Assembly: GCA_903885525.1 (NCBI GenBank)
Contig: CAISJA010000048.1
Coordinates: forward strand, 1-9,549
Direction: 5' to 3'
DNA length: 9,549 nt
DNA from: an uncultured Opitutaceae bacterium
Lineage (GTDB): Bacteria > Verrucomicrobiota > Verrucomicrobiia > Opitutales > Opitutaceae
Every line of letters begins with the position of its first letter. The stretch's first letter is position 1. Both the position numbers and the translations under genes were made by a program. Below are positions 1 to 6,196 of the stretch, piece after piece. The notes beneath the pieces were generated by a model. It searched no databases and was not told the origin of the DNA. It saw only the letters and a program-made list of their open reading frames with translations.

Positions 1-582
1 CCGAACCAGGAGTACATCCAGGTCAATACCGCCAACATCCTCTTCATCTGCGGCGGCGCCTTCGTCGGCCTCGACTCCGTGATCAAGAAACGGCTGGGAC
101 ACCGTTCCCTCGGCTTCCACATCAACTCCCAGGACCACGAGCTCTCCCCCGACGAGATGATGCGCTCGGTCGCTCCCGAGGACTTGATCCGTTTCGGCAT
201 GATCCCCGAGTTCATCGGCCGCCTGCCGATCGTCTCCGTGCTCGACGCCCTCCGGGTCGAGGACCTGGAAAAAGTTCTGCTCCTCACGAAAAATGCGATG
301 GTGAAGCAGTACTCAAAACTCTTTGCGATGGACGGCGTGCAGCTGCGTTTCACGCGCGATGCCGTCCACGCCATCGCCGGCAAGGCGCTGGAGCTGAAGA
401 CCGGCGCCCGCGCCCTGCGCGCCATCCTCGAAAAACTGATGCTGGAGGTCATGTACGACCTGCCCCACCGCGACGATGTCGCCGAGGTCATCATCGACCA
501 GGCGGTGGTCGAAGGCCGGAAGAAGCCGCAGCTGCGCAAGCTCGCCAGCCGGGCCAGCAACCCCAGCAAGGACGCCGCCTGA
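1..582 (+). CDS. clpX: ATP-dependent Clp protease ATP-binding subunit ClpX (C-terminal part)
   Basis: ClpX is the cytoplasmic AAA+ unfoldase that feeds tagged proteins to the ClpP peptidase. Only the last 193 residues are here; the start lies upstream of the window. The visible part opens with the ILFICGGAFVGLD stretch typical of the ClpX AAA+ core. It continues with GMIPEFIGRLP at about residues 66-76 of the fragment, which carries the arginine-finger arginine. KTGARALR at about 133-140 is the sensor-2 motif of the small AAA+ subdomain. MYDLPHRDDV and VIIDQAVV near the end also match the family. The stop (TGA, 580-582) is followed after 7 nt by a secreted-protease gene. The short lysine-rich, low-complexity tail after KPQLRK is ordinary for ClpX. 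Identification is firm; the Walker A/B motifs and the zinc-binding domain lie outside the window and cannot be checked. Confidence 0.97.
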   Translation, partial: PNQEYIQVNTANILFICGGAFVGLDSVIKKRLGHRSLGFHINSQDHELSPDEMMRSVAPEDLIRFGMIPEFIGRLPIVSVLDALRVEDLEKVLLLTKNAMVKQYSKLFAMDGVQLRFTRDAVHAIAGKALELKTGARALRAILEKLMLEVMYDLPHRDDVAEVIIDQAVVEGRKKPQLRKLASRASNPSKDAA

Positions 583-589
583 TTTCCCC

Positions 590-1531
590 ATGCGCCTCGC
601 CACCCTGTTCAGTCTCGTCCTCCTCTGCACCCCCTGGGCCCGTGCCTTGGTCATCGCCGGAGGCAACGGCACGCAAAATTTTACCGCCCCGACCGGGACG
701 GGTTTCTCCAGCGATCCCGGCTTCGCCAATGTCGGCACCATCCACGGCCTCGGCGGGGTCTATCTCGGCAACTACGGCGGCAACTATTGGGTGCTCACCG
801 CTTCACACGTCGGCTTGGGCGATCTCACCCTGGGCGGAACCACCTACAGCGCGGTGGCCGGGTCGGCTGTGGGCGTGCAGAATTCCGACGGCTCTGGCAC
901 GGATTTGACCCTCTTCCGCATCGCGAGCGATCCCGGACTGCCGACCCTCGCCCTGCAGACGGGGGCCGCTCCCGCCACCGGTGCCACGGTCACCTATGTC
1001 GCCGCGGGTTTGCGCGAGACTTCCTCCGGGCCGACCGCTTGGAATGTCAACACGGGCGTCACCCCGAACACTTGGACGACCACTACCGGGTCAGGCGACT
1101 ATGCCGGCTACACCACCCAGAGTTCCGGTGGTATGCGCTGGGGCAACGCTGTCGTCATCGACGCGGCCAACTACAATCTCGGTTATGGCCCGACCCAAGC
1201 CTTTGCGACCGGATTCTACAACGCGCCGGGCGACACCATGGCGCAGCCAGGAGACTCCGGTGGGGCCACCTTCTATTTTTCCAGCGGACAATGGTATCTG
1301 GCTGGGATCATCGATGCTATCGGCGTTTTCACTAATCCGGCCCAGCTCCCGAACAATCAGCCCGCCGGCACCGCCGTCTTCGGCAACGACACCTTCGCCG
1401 TCGATCTGTCCACCTACGCCGGGTTCATCTCTGGGGTAACCGCTGTTCCTGAGCCGTCGACCTACGCCCTGTGCGCCGGCGCGCTGGGCCTGCTGGTGGC
1501 TTTCCAGCGCCGGCGCCGCCAGCCGAAGTAA
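590..1531 (+). CDS. Secreted trypsin-like serine protease with PEP-CTERM anchor
   Basis: The gene encodes 313 residues. The start at 590 was chosen because it opens directly into a signal peptide (MRLATLFSLVLLCTPWARA, likely cleavage after residue 19). The frame stays open upstream, but only as a shadow of clpX. Trypsin-fold motifs occur in order: WVLTASHVG with catalytic His73, GTDLTLFR with Asp105, and PGDSGG with the nucleophile Ser223. The C-terminus is a PEP-CTERM signal: VPEPST at 286-291, a hydrophobic helix at about 293-305, and RRRR at 307-310. In this family the tail is handled by an exosortase after Sec export, so the protease should end up outside the cytoplasmic membrane, probably attached to the envelope or exopolysaccharide. 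No exosortase is in the window. It lies 7 nt after clpX with no recognisable Shine-Dalgarno sequence, suggesting co-transcription. The substrate is unknown. The region between Asp105 and Ser223 is rich in Thr, Gly and Asn. Confidence 0.88.
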   Translation: MRLATLFSLVLLCTPWARALVIAGGNGTQNFTAPTGTGFSSDPGFANVGTIHGLGGVYLGNYGGNYWVLTASHVGLGDLTLGGTTYSAVAGSAVGVQNSDGSGTDLTLFRIASDPGLPTLALQTGAAPATGATVTYVAAGLRETSSGPTAWNVNTGVTPNTWTTTTGSGDYAGYTTQSSGGMRWGNAVVIDAANYNLGYGPTQAFATGFYNAPGDTMAQPGDSGGATFYFSSGQWYLAGIIDAIGVFTNPAQLPNNQPAGTAVFGNDTFAVDLSTYAGFISGVTAVPEPSTYALCAGALGLLVAFQRRRRQPK

Positions 1532-1547
1532 TATTCCCAGGGCACGC

Positions 1548-1561
1548 GCCCCCGCGGGGGC
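1548..1561. repeat. GC-rich perfect palindrome downstream of the PEP-CTERM protease gene
   Basis: GCCCCCGCGGGGGC is its own reverse complement. It lies 17 nt after the stop codon at 1529-1531. Short outer arms (GGGC at 1540-1543, GCCC at 1564-1567) could lengthen the stem. No T-tract follows, so it is not a classical intrinsic terminator. It may still act as a transcript-end hairpin or mRNA stabiliser for the clpX/protease transcript. Confidence 0.4.
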
Positions 1562-1619
1562 TGGCCCGGTCTGCCTCCGTGGTGACCGACTTCTCCTCCG
1601 CCCGGCCGCCAGGCCGCCC

Positions 1620-1644
1620 AGGTTTTCGCGTCGCGCGAAAACCT
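1620..1644. terminator. Perfect 11-bp inverted repeat between convergent genes, possible bidirectional terminator
   Basis: AGGTTTTCGCG (1620-1630) and CGCGAAAACCT (1634-1644) are exact reverse complements around a TCG loop. The element lies between two convergent genes and its last two bases overlap the stop codon of the M42 peptidase gene (1645-1643 on the minus strand). A terminator at this place would serve both strands. The geometry is unusual: on either strand the U run sits in the 5' arm rather than after the hairpin. The hairpin itself is certain from the sequence, but terminator function is inferred from position. Confidence 0.5.
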
Positions 1645-2710
1645 ACCAGTTGAACGATTCGTCCTTCGCGATGGATTTGGCGAATTCCACAAACAGCTTC
1701 ACGCAGTTTTCCACATCCGCCAGATCGACCACCTCGCTCGGCGTGTGCATGTAGCGGAGCGGGATGGAGACCAGCCCGCAGGCGACACCCCCGCGCGCCA
1801 TCTGGATGGCCCGCGCATCCGTCCCGGTGGGGCGGGGATCAGCCTCAAGTTGGAACGGGATCTTCGCCTTCCGGGCGACGGCCAGCAGCCGGTCATACAC
1901 CTTCGGGTTGATGTTCGGGCCGCGGCAGATGATCGGGCCGCCGCCGAGCTTGGTCTCGCCAAACTTGCGGTGGTCGCAATCCGGATGGTCGGTGGCATGG
2001 CCGACATCGACCGCCAGCGCCAGGTGCGGATCGACCGCAAAGGCCGATGTGGTGGCCCCGCGCACCCCGATCTCCTCCTGCGTGGTGGCGACGGCGACGA
2101 CCTTTGCCTGCAGCTTGGCCTTGCCCTGGGCCAGCCGGATGAGCGCCTCGCCCACGATGTAGGCCCCCACCTTGTTGTCAAAAGCGCGCGCCGTGCCGAT
2201 GCTCCCGCTCAGCAGCTCGAATTCGTGATCGTACGTGGCGGCATCCCCGATGGCCACCCGTTTGAGGGCTTCCGCCTTCGTCTTGGCCCCGATGTCGATC
2301 CAGATTTCATGAATCTCCGGGACCTTCTTCCGGTCGGCTTCATCCATGAGGTGGATCGCGCGCTTGCCGGTGACACCCTTGACCAGGCCGGCGGCTGTCT
2401 GGATGACCACGCGGCGCCCGGAAATGATCGAGCGGTCATGCCCGCCGATGGTGTCGAAGTAGATGTAGCCGTCCTTGTTCACGTAGGTGATGATCAGCCC
2501 CAGCTCATCCATGTGCCCGGCAAACATCAGGGTGGGGGAGCCGGCCCGGTTGAGGGTGGCCTGGCGGCAGCCGAGCGCATCGTTGGCATAGCTTTCAGCC
2601 TGCGGCTTCACAAACCGGTCAAAGACCGCCTGCGCCTGGGCTTCCGCCCCGGAGGGTGACTTGGCCCGGAGCAGTTCGGTGAGAAAGAGTGGGGCGGAGT
2701 AGTCGGACAT
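1643..2710 (-). CDS. M42 family metallopeptidase (glutamyl aminopeptidase/endoglucanase-like)
   Basis: This complete 355-residue protein has the length and motifs of the M42 (FrvX/TET-like) dinuclear metal aminopeptidases. These cytoplasmic, usually oligomeric enzymes remove N-terminal residues from peptides. Visible residues are His66 and Asp68 in AGHMDE, bridging Asp178 in FDNK, the catalytic base and ligand pair Glu212-Glu213 in TTQEEIG, Asp235 in DVGHATD, and His322 in RYMHTPSEV. The segment between Asp68 and Asp178, with the SGRRVVI stretch, fits the PDZ-like insertion of the family. All expected metal and catalytic residues are present, so it should be active. No signal peptide is seen. 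The start at 2710 is the only sensible one; a GGAGG lies only one base before it, which is closer than usual. The gene converges on the PEP-CTERM protease gene and diverges from the fibre-like gene. Substrate preference cannot be read from sequence. Confidence 0.93.
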   Translation of the reverse strand: MSDYSAPLFLTELLRAKSPSGAEAQAQAVFDRFVKPQAESYANDALGCRQATLNRAGSPTLMFAGHMDELGLIITYVNKDGYIYFDTIGGHDRSIISGRRVVIQTAAGLVKGVTGKRAIHLMDEADRKKVPEIHEIWIDIGAKTKAEALKRVAIGDAATYDHEFELLSGSIGTARAFDNKVGAYIVGEALIRLAQGKAKLQAKVVAVATTQEEIGVRGATTSAFAVDPHLALAVDVGHATDHPDCDHRKFGETKLGGGPIICRGPNINPKVYDRLLAVARKAKIPFQLEADPRPTGTDARAIQMARGGVACGLVSIPLRYMHTPSEVVDLADVENCVKLFVEFAKSIAKDESFNW

Positions 2711-2951
2711 GCCTCCACGCTTCCGCCAAAGCCCGCGGCGGGCAAAGCGAAAATGCGGATGCCGCCCGCCTCGCTGCTTGTGCCCGCTGCCGGGCAGGGC
2801 GCCGGCGGGCTATTCGGCCCCCACGATCGCCCCACTACCACCATCGCCGCCGGCCCTGCCGCCGACCCGTTTCAGATGGGGTGGGGGCGGCGCTGTCAGC
2901 TGCGCTCGCGGTCCGCCCCGAGCGCAGGGGTGCTCCGGGCTCGCCAGTCTT

Positions 2952-2980
2952 TTGCATCTACTGACACCGGCGCTTTTTAT
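2952..2980 (+). promoter_or_regulatory. Weak sigma70-like promoter candidate overlapped by an inverted repeat
   Basis: TTGCAT (2952-2957), a 17-nt spacer and TTTTAT (2975-2980) match 7 of 12 consensus positions. The inverted repeat ACCGGCG/CGCCGGT (2966-2972 and 2983-2989) covers the -10 box, as an operator might. If real, the fibre-like gene would have a 5' leader of roughly 240 nt. A match this weak occurs by chance, and verrucomicrobial promoters are poorly defined, so this is only a candidate. Confidence 0.18.
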
Positions 2981-3192
2981 GACGCCGGTTCTTGGCTTCG
3001 TGCTTGCCCCGTCACGCGCCGCCGATAGCCCTCCATGCTGTCCGGCTGAATCGTAATCGGGCCCCGGTTCACCGCCGTACCTTCTCAAATGGATGTATTG
3101 TTGGCTGCAGTCCCCGCTGGAACTTTTCCCGAAAATCCGGGAGTCGCGGGACCTTTCCCCAGCCACGGCCATCCGGATTCTTTTCCCGCGTT

Positions 3193-3206
3193 GGATTGTG
3201 CAATCC
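3193..3206. repeat. Palindrome GGATTG-TG-CAATCC upstream of the fibre-like gene
   Basis: A perfect 6-bp inverted repeat with a 2-nt centre ends 19 nt before the ATG at 3226. Its size and position would suit a dimeric regulator site or a small hairpin in the leader. No regulator gene is nearby, so function is unknown. Confidence 0.3.
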
Positions 3207-3225
3207 CCCCGACCGTCTTCGGCCT

Positions 3226-6171
3226 ATGAAAACGACCCACCGTTCGTCCCTGCTCCTTGCTCTGCTGGCTCTGACCCTGTCCGGGTCCGCCTGGGCTGAC
3301 CAGTCCCTCCCCGGCAGCGTGACGATCACCGGCGGCACCGCCTCCGGCAATCTCACCGTGACGGGCAATGGCAGCTTCTCCGGCACCCTCGCGGTGATCG
3401 GGATGATCGACAGCAACGCCAACGACTTCGGCTTCGGCACCCAGGGCGCGAGCCTGGGCGCCAATTTTCATTACGCCAACAGCGACGCCGACACCTTCAC
3501 CTTTTTCCTCAACCGCACCCCGGGCTCCTGGCTCTGGCAGCATGGCACCACCGCCGCCGCCCGGCTCGACGCCACCCACAAGCTCTCCCTCTACCAGGCC
3601 GACGGCGTGACCGTCGGGGCCAGCCTCGATCCCGTCCTCAACGTCCTGACGCTCGGCGGCGCCACCCTCACCCGCGACAGCACCGGTGCCCTCGTCGTCG
3701 GCGGCGCCCTCACTGTCAACGGCACCTTCTCCGCCCCGACTTACACCTCCACCGGCGGCGCTCTCACCGGCGGAGCCACCGGCCTCACCCTCAACGCCGG
3801 CGGCACGAACCAGAACATCACCCTGGCCCCCAGCGGCACCGGGGTGGTCACTACCAACAGCCGCCTGGTGGTGAACAACACCACCACGGCCACGTCCGCC
3901 ACCACCGGTGCCCTCGTCGTCGGTTCCAACGTCGGACTCAGCGGCAACGCCGGGGGCGATTCCTATTTCGGCGGAAACATCAACATCAGCAACACTGCGG
4001 GAAATCCCTACCTGCAAGTCCGCACAACCCAGGCCGGCGGCAACCCCGCCGTTGTCTGGACGTCCGGCTTTGGCGGCACCCCGCAATCCTGGGGGGCCTA
4101 TGTCAATTACACCGGCACCGACGGCACCTTCACCATTCGCGATCTCACCGCCGGCTACAATCCCATCGTCATCAGCAAAGGGTACACGCAGACCGTCACC
4201 TTCAACGGTGCCGTCGAGGCGACCACTGCGGGGGCCGGCACCATCGTGGCCAAAGGCGGCATCTTTGCCGCCGGCAAAATCATCGGCAGCGAACACGATC
4301 TGAGCGGCGGCGCCAGCATCACCGGCACGGCTGGAGCCCTCGCCCTCACCGCCGCCGGCACCAACCAAAACATCACCCTCTCTCCCAGCGGCACTGGCAA
4401 CGTCGGCATCGGCACCACCGCGCCCACCGCGATGCTCGATGTCAACGGCACCGTGCTCATCGAGGGCAGCTCGGGCTCATTGTCATTTGTGGGGCGCAAC
4501 GGCTTCGTGACCACCGTGCCGAGTGACGCCAACCCCTTCATCTACTCCTCCGCCCGCTACCCGGGCGACGGCTCCGGTGCTTTCCCCTTCAACAACTACG
4601 GCGAGACCATCTTCCAAGGCAATCCTCGCACAAGTTACAACGGCGGCTTCTCCTTCATGGTCGGGCAAGGCGCCGTCGGCACCACCCTCACTCCCTCGCT
4701 CGCTCTGCGCATTTCCGAGGCTGGCAACGTCGGCATCGGCACCCGCAGCCCCGCCGCCAAACTCGACGTCGCTGGGAACGCCAACATCTCCGGCAACCTC
4801 ACGGTCGGCGGCACCTTCTCCGCCGCCAATTACGCCACCACGGGCAACGCCGCCGTCACCGGCCAGACCACCACCGGCACCCTGGCCGTGGGCTCCAACG
4901 CCACCATCGCCGGCTCCACCGCCTCGACCTCGACAACCACGGGTGCGTTGCAAGTTTCAGGCGGCGTCGGTGTGGGCGGCGCGATCTACGCCGGCTCTCT
5001 GCAGAACACCCCCATCGGCTCCATCACCCCCAACACCGGCGCCTTCACGACGCTGAGTGCGACGGGGAACCTCCGCCTTCTTACAAATAACACGGCTATC
5101 TATCTCTACGACAATACCTCTACGGCCAACGGGTTCATTTACATGGACTCCTCGAATCGTCTGCAGATTAATCAATCCGAGCCGAACGGCAGCCTATGGC
5201 TAACTTCAAATGGTGGGAGTGGTCACGTTAAAATTGGCGACCAAACCAGTGTTGCGAGCAATGCATACGTCGCTGATTTTTCCGTCACCGGCCTCTCAAT
5301 CGGTACCACCACCGACGCCACGACCGGAGGCGCTGGCTCCCTGACCACGGCGGGCGGCATCTACGCGGCGAAGTCCGTCGTTATTGCTGGGACAACCGCC
5401 AGCACCTCGCCCACCACCGGCTCGCTCGTCACCGCTGGCGGTTTGGGTGTGGGTGGAGGTCTGAACGTGTCTGGCGGTGTCGGCATCGCGGGCAACCTCA
5501 CCGTCGGCGGCACCTTCTCCGCCGCCAATTACGCCACCTCGGGCAACGCCGCCGTCACCGGCCAGACCACCACCGGCACCCTGGCCGTGGGCTCCAACGC
5601 CACCATCGCCGGCTCCCTCACCGCCGGCTCGATCACCGCGAGCGGCGGTGCCACCATCACCGGCCCCACTGCGGTCACCGGCAACCTCACCGTCGCCACC
5701 GGCAACGTCGGCATCGGCACCACCGCGCCCGGCTCTATCGCCAAATTAGCGGTTCAAGGTGTTTCGTCTACCGATACGACCCGCATGGGCGTTGCGGCAA
5801 ATGACTACCTTTCTACGCCGACCTTTACTGCCTCTTTTATACAACAGAATGGGAATTCTGCCACCGGCACAACCAGCGGGGTTTCCAGCGCGGGTTTGGG
5901 GCAGTTGTTTTTTCAAAACACTTCGGCTGGGCTTATTTGGACAAATGGCGGGGCACCCCTTGTTTTCGGCACCCTGTCCTCCGAGCGGATGCGCATCGAC
6001 TTCACCGGCAACGTCGGCATCGGCACCACCGCGCCTGTCGCCAAACTGGAGGTTGCCGGCACTCTGAGGGTCTCCGGCAAGGCTCCCGCCACCTTTACCG
6101 GCGCGGTGCTGCTCGCCCCCCAAGGTGACATCAGCATGGGCGACTTTACCACCGGCACCCAGCCCCAGTAA
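3226..6171 (+). CDS. Secreted phage-fibre-like beta-repeat protein
   Basis: The protein has 981 residues. The ATG at 3226 was chosen because it begins a clear signal peptide (MKTTHRSSLLLALLALTLSGSAWA, cleavage expected before Asp25). The rest is rich in Gly, Thr, Ala, Asn and Ser, with no cysteine. Four NVGIGT(T/R)xP motifs lie at residues 392, 501, 827 and 929, each followed by an (A/M)(K/L)L-type strand. TNQNITLxPSGTG occurs at 195 and 379. A 42-residue block starting GNLTVGGTFSAANYAT recurs at 523 and 755. NTPIGSITPNTGAFTTLSATG at 594-614 and the TxxTGAL/GGVGVGG repeats are typical of phage fibre and virion proteins. Less repetitive stretches (about 410-495, 612-690, 845-925) could be separate knobs. 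I infer a trimeric or beta-solenoid surface fibre. The peptidase S74 chaperone that often ends such proteins is absent. No Shine-Dalgarno sequence is seen. The next gene starts 25 nt later, so the two probably share a transcript. Confidence 0.85.
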   Translation: MKTTHRSSLLLALLALTLSGSAWADQSLPGSVTITGGTASGNLTVTGNGSFSGTLAVIGMIDSNANDFGFGTQGASLGANFHYANSDADTFTFFLNRTPGSWLWQHGTTAAARLDATHKLSLYQADGVTVGASLDPVLNVLTLGGATLTRDSTGALVVGGALTVNGTFSAPTYTSTGGALTGGATGLTLNAGGTNQNITLAPSGTGVVTTNSRLVVNNTTTATSATTGALVVGSNVGLSGNAGGDSYFGGNINISNTAGNPYLQVRTTQAGGNPAVVWTSGFGGTPQSWGAYVNYTGTDGTFTIRDLTAGYNPIVISKGYTQTVTFNGAVEATTAGAGTIVAKGGIFAAGKIIGSEHDLSGGASITGTAGALALTAAGTNQNITLSPSGTGNVGIGTTAPTAMLDVNGTVLIEGSSGSLSFVGRNGFVTTVPSDANPFIYSSARYPGDGSGAFPFNNYGETIFQGNPRTSYNGGFSFMVGQGAVGTTLTPSLALRISEAGNVGIGTRSPAAKLDVAGNANISGNLTVGGTFSAANYATTGNAAVTGQTTTGTLAVGSNATIAGSTASTSTTTGALQVSGGVGVGGAIYAGSLQNTPIGSITPNTGAFTTLSATGNLRLLTNNTAIYLYDNTSTANGFIYMDSSNRLQINQSEPNGSLWLTSNGGSGHVKIGDQTSVASNAYVADFSVTGLSIGTTTDATTGGAGSLTTAGGIYAAKSVVIAGTTASTSPTTGSLVTAGGLGVGGGLNVSGGVGIAGNLTVGGTFSAANYATSGNAAVTGQTTTGTLAVGSNATIAGSLTAGSITASGGATITGPTAVTGNLTVATGNVGIGTTAPGSIAKLAVQGVSSTDTTRMGVAANDYLSTPTFTASFIQQNGNSATGTTSGVSSAGLGQLFFQNTSAGLIWTNGGAPLVFGTLSSERMRIDFTGNVGIGTTAPVAKLEVAGTLRVSGKAPATFTGAVLLAPQGDISMGDFTTGTQPQ
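4399..4425 (+). repeat. NVGIGTTAP repeat 1 of 4 (fibre-like gene)
   Basis: This encodes residues 392-400. The other copies are at 4726-4752 (NVGIGTRSP), 5704-5730 and 6010-6036. Each follows a short TGN/GN lead and is followed by a strand ending in V-x-G, as in many phage tail-fibre proteins. Copies 3 and 4 share the same coding sequence at the core. Confidence 0.8.
4792..4917 (+). repeat. 126-bp direct repeat, copy 1
   Basis: This in-frame 126-nt block encodes 42 residues (523-564 of the fibre-like protein) and recurs at 5491-5616, 699 nt downstream. By eye only two bases differ (124/126 identical). Both differences fall at codon positions that give a synonymous change and a Thr/Ser change. 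The near identity points to recent duplication or gene conversion. Confidence 0.92.
5491..5616 (+). repeat. 126-bp direct repeat, copy 2
   Basis: This is the second copy of the block at 4792-4917 and encodes residues 756-797. The two copies enclose a 573-nt segment that includes the lower-GC stretch at about 5090-5285. Recombination between the copies would delete or duplicate exactly 699 nt (233 codons) in frame. Confidence 0.92.
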
Positions 6172-6196
6172 CCCCGGCCTTTAACCGCTCTCCGCC

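Larger units (their letters stand above)
2711..3225. other. 515-nt intergenic region between divergent genes
   Basis: This stretch separates the start codons of the minus-strand M42 peptidase gene and the plus-strand fibre-like gene, so promoters for both should be here. I see no convincing protein-coding frame: short frames exist on both strands but encode proline/arginine-rich junk without family motifs. The frame of the fibre gene stays open back to a TTG at 2992, but that extension carries no signal or domain. Several small inverted repeats are present, at 2781-2796 (TGCCCG/CGGGCA), 2966-2989 and 3193-3206. I recognise no tRNA, riboswitch or conserved small RNA. Confidence 0.6.

Noticed and set aside
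1745..2659. Plus-strand open frame of 304 codons over the M42 gene
   Set aside because: The minus strand encodes a full M42 peptidase with all metal ligands. The plus frame shows no family features.
2753..3028. Possible small gene in the divergent intergenic region
   Set aside because: The translation lacks recognisable motifs, signal or transmembrane segment, and several frames are open here simply because of high GC.
2992..3225. N-terminal extension of the fibre-like protein from a TTG at 2992
   Set aside because: It would bury a good signal peptide 78 residues inside the protein and adds only unconserved-looking sequence. The ATG at 3226 is preferred.
3085..4368. Long minus-strand open frame of 427 codons opposite the fibre-like gene
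   Set aside because: It is a low-complexity Gly/Ala/Val/Glu-rich translation caused by C-ending codons on the real strand. It has no motifs, and the plus strand has a signal peptide and recognisable repeats.
4792..5616. CRISPR-like or mobile-element repeat
   Set aside because: The repeats are long, in frame, only two in number and part of one protein's internal duplication. No terminal inverted repeats, transposase or regular spacers are present.
3226..6171. Prophage remnant suggested by tail-fibre-like repeats
   Set aside because: There are no other phage genes, integrase or att-like sites in the window, and the protein has a Sec signal peptide, which virion fibres do not need.
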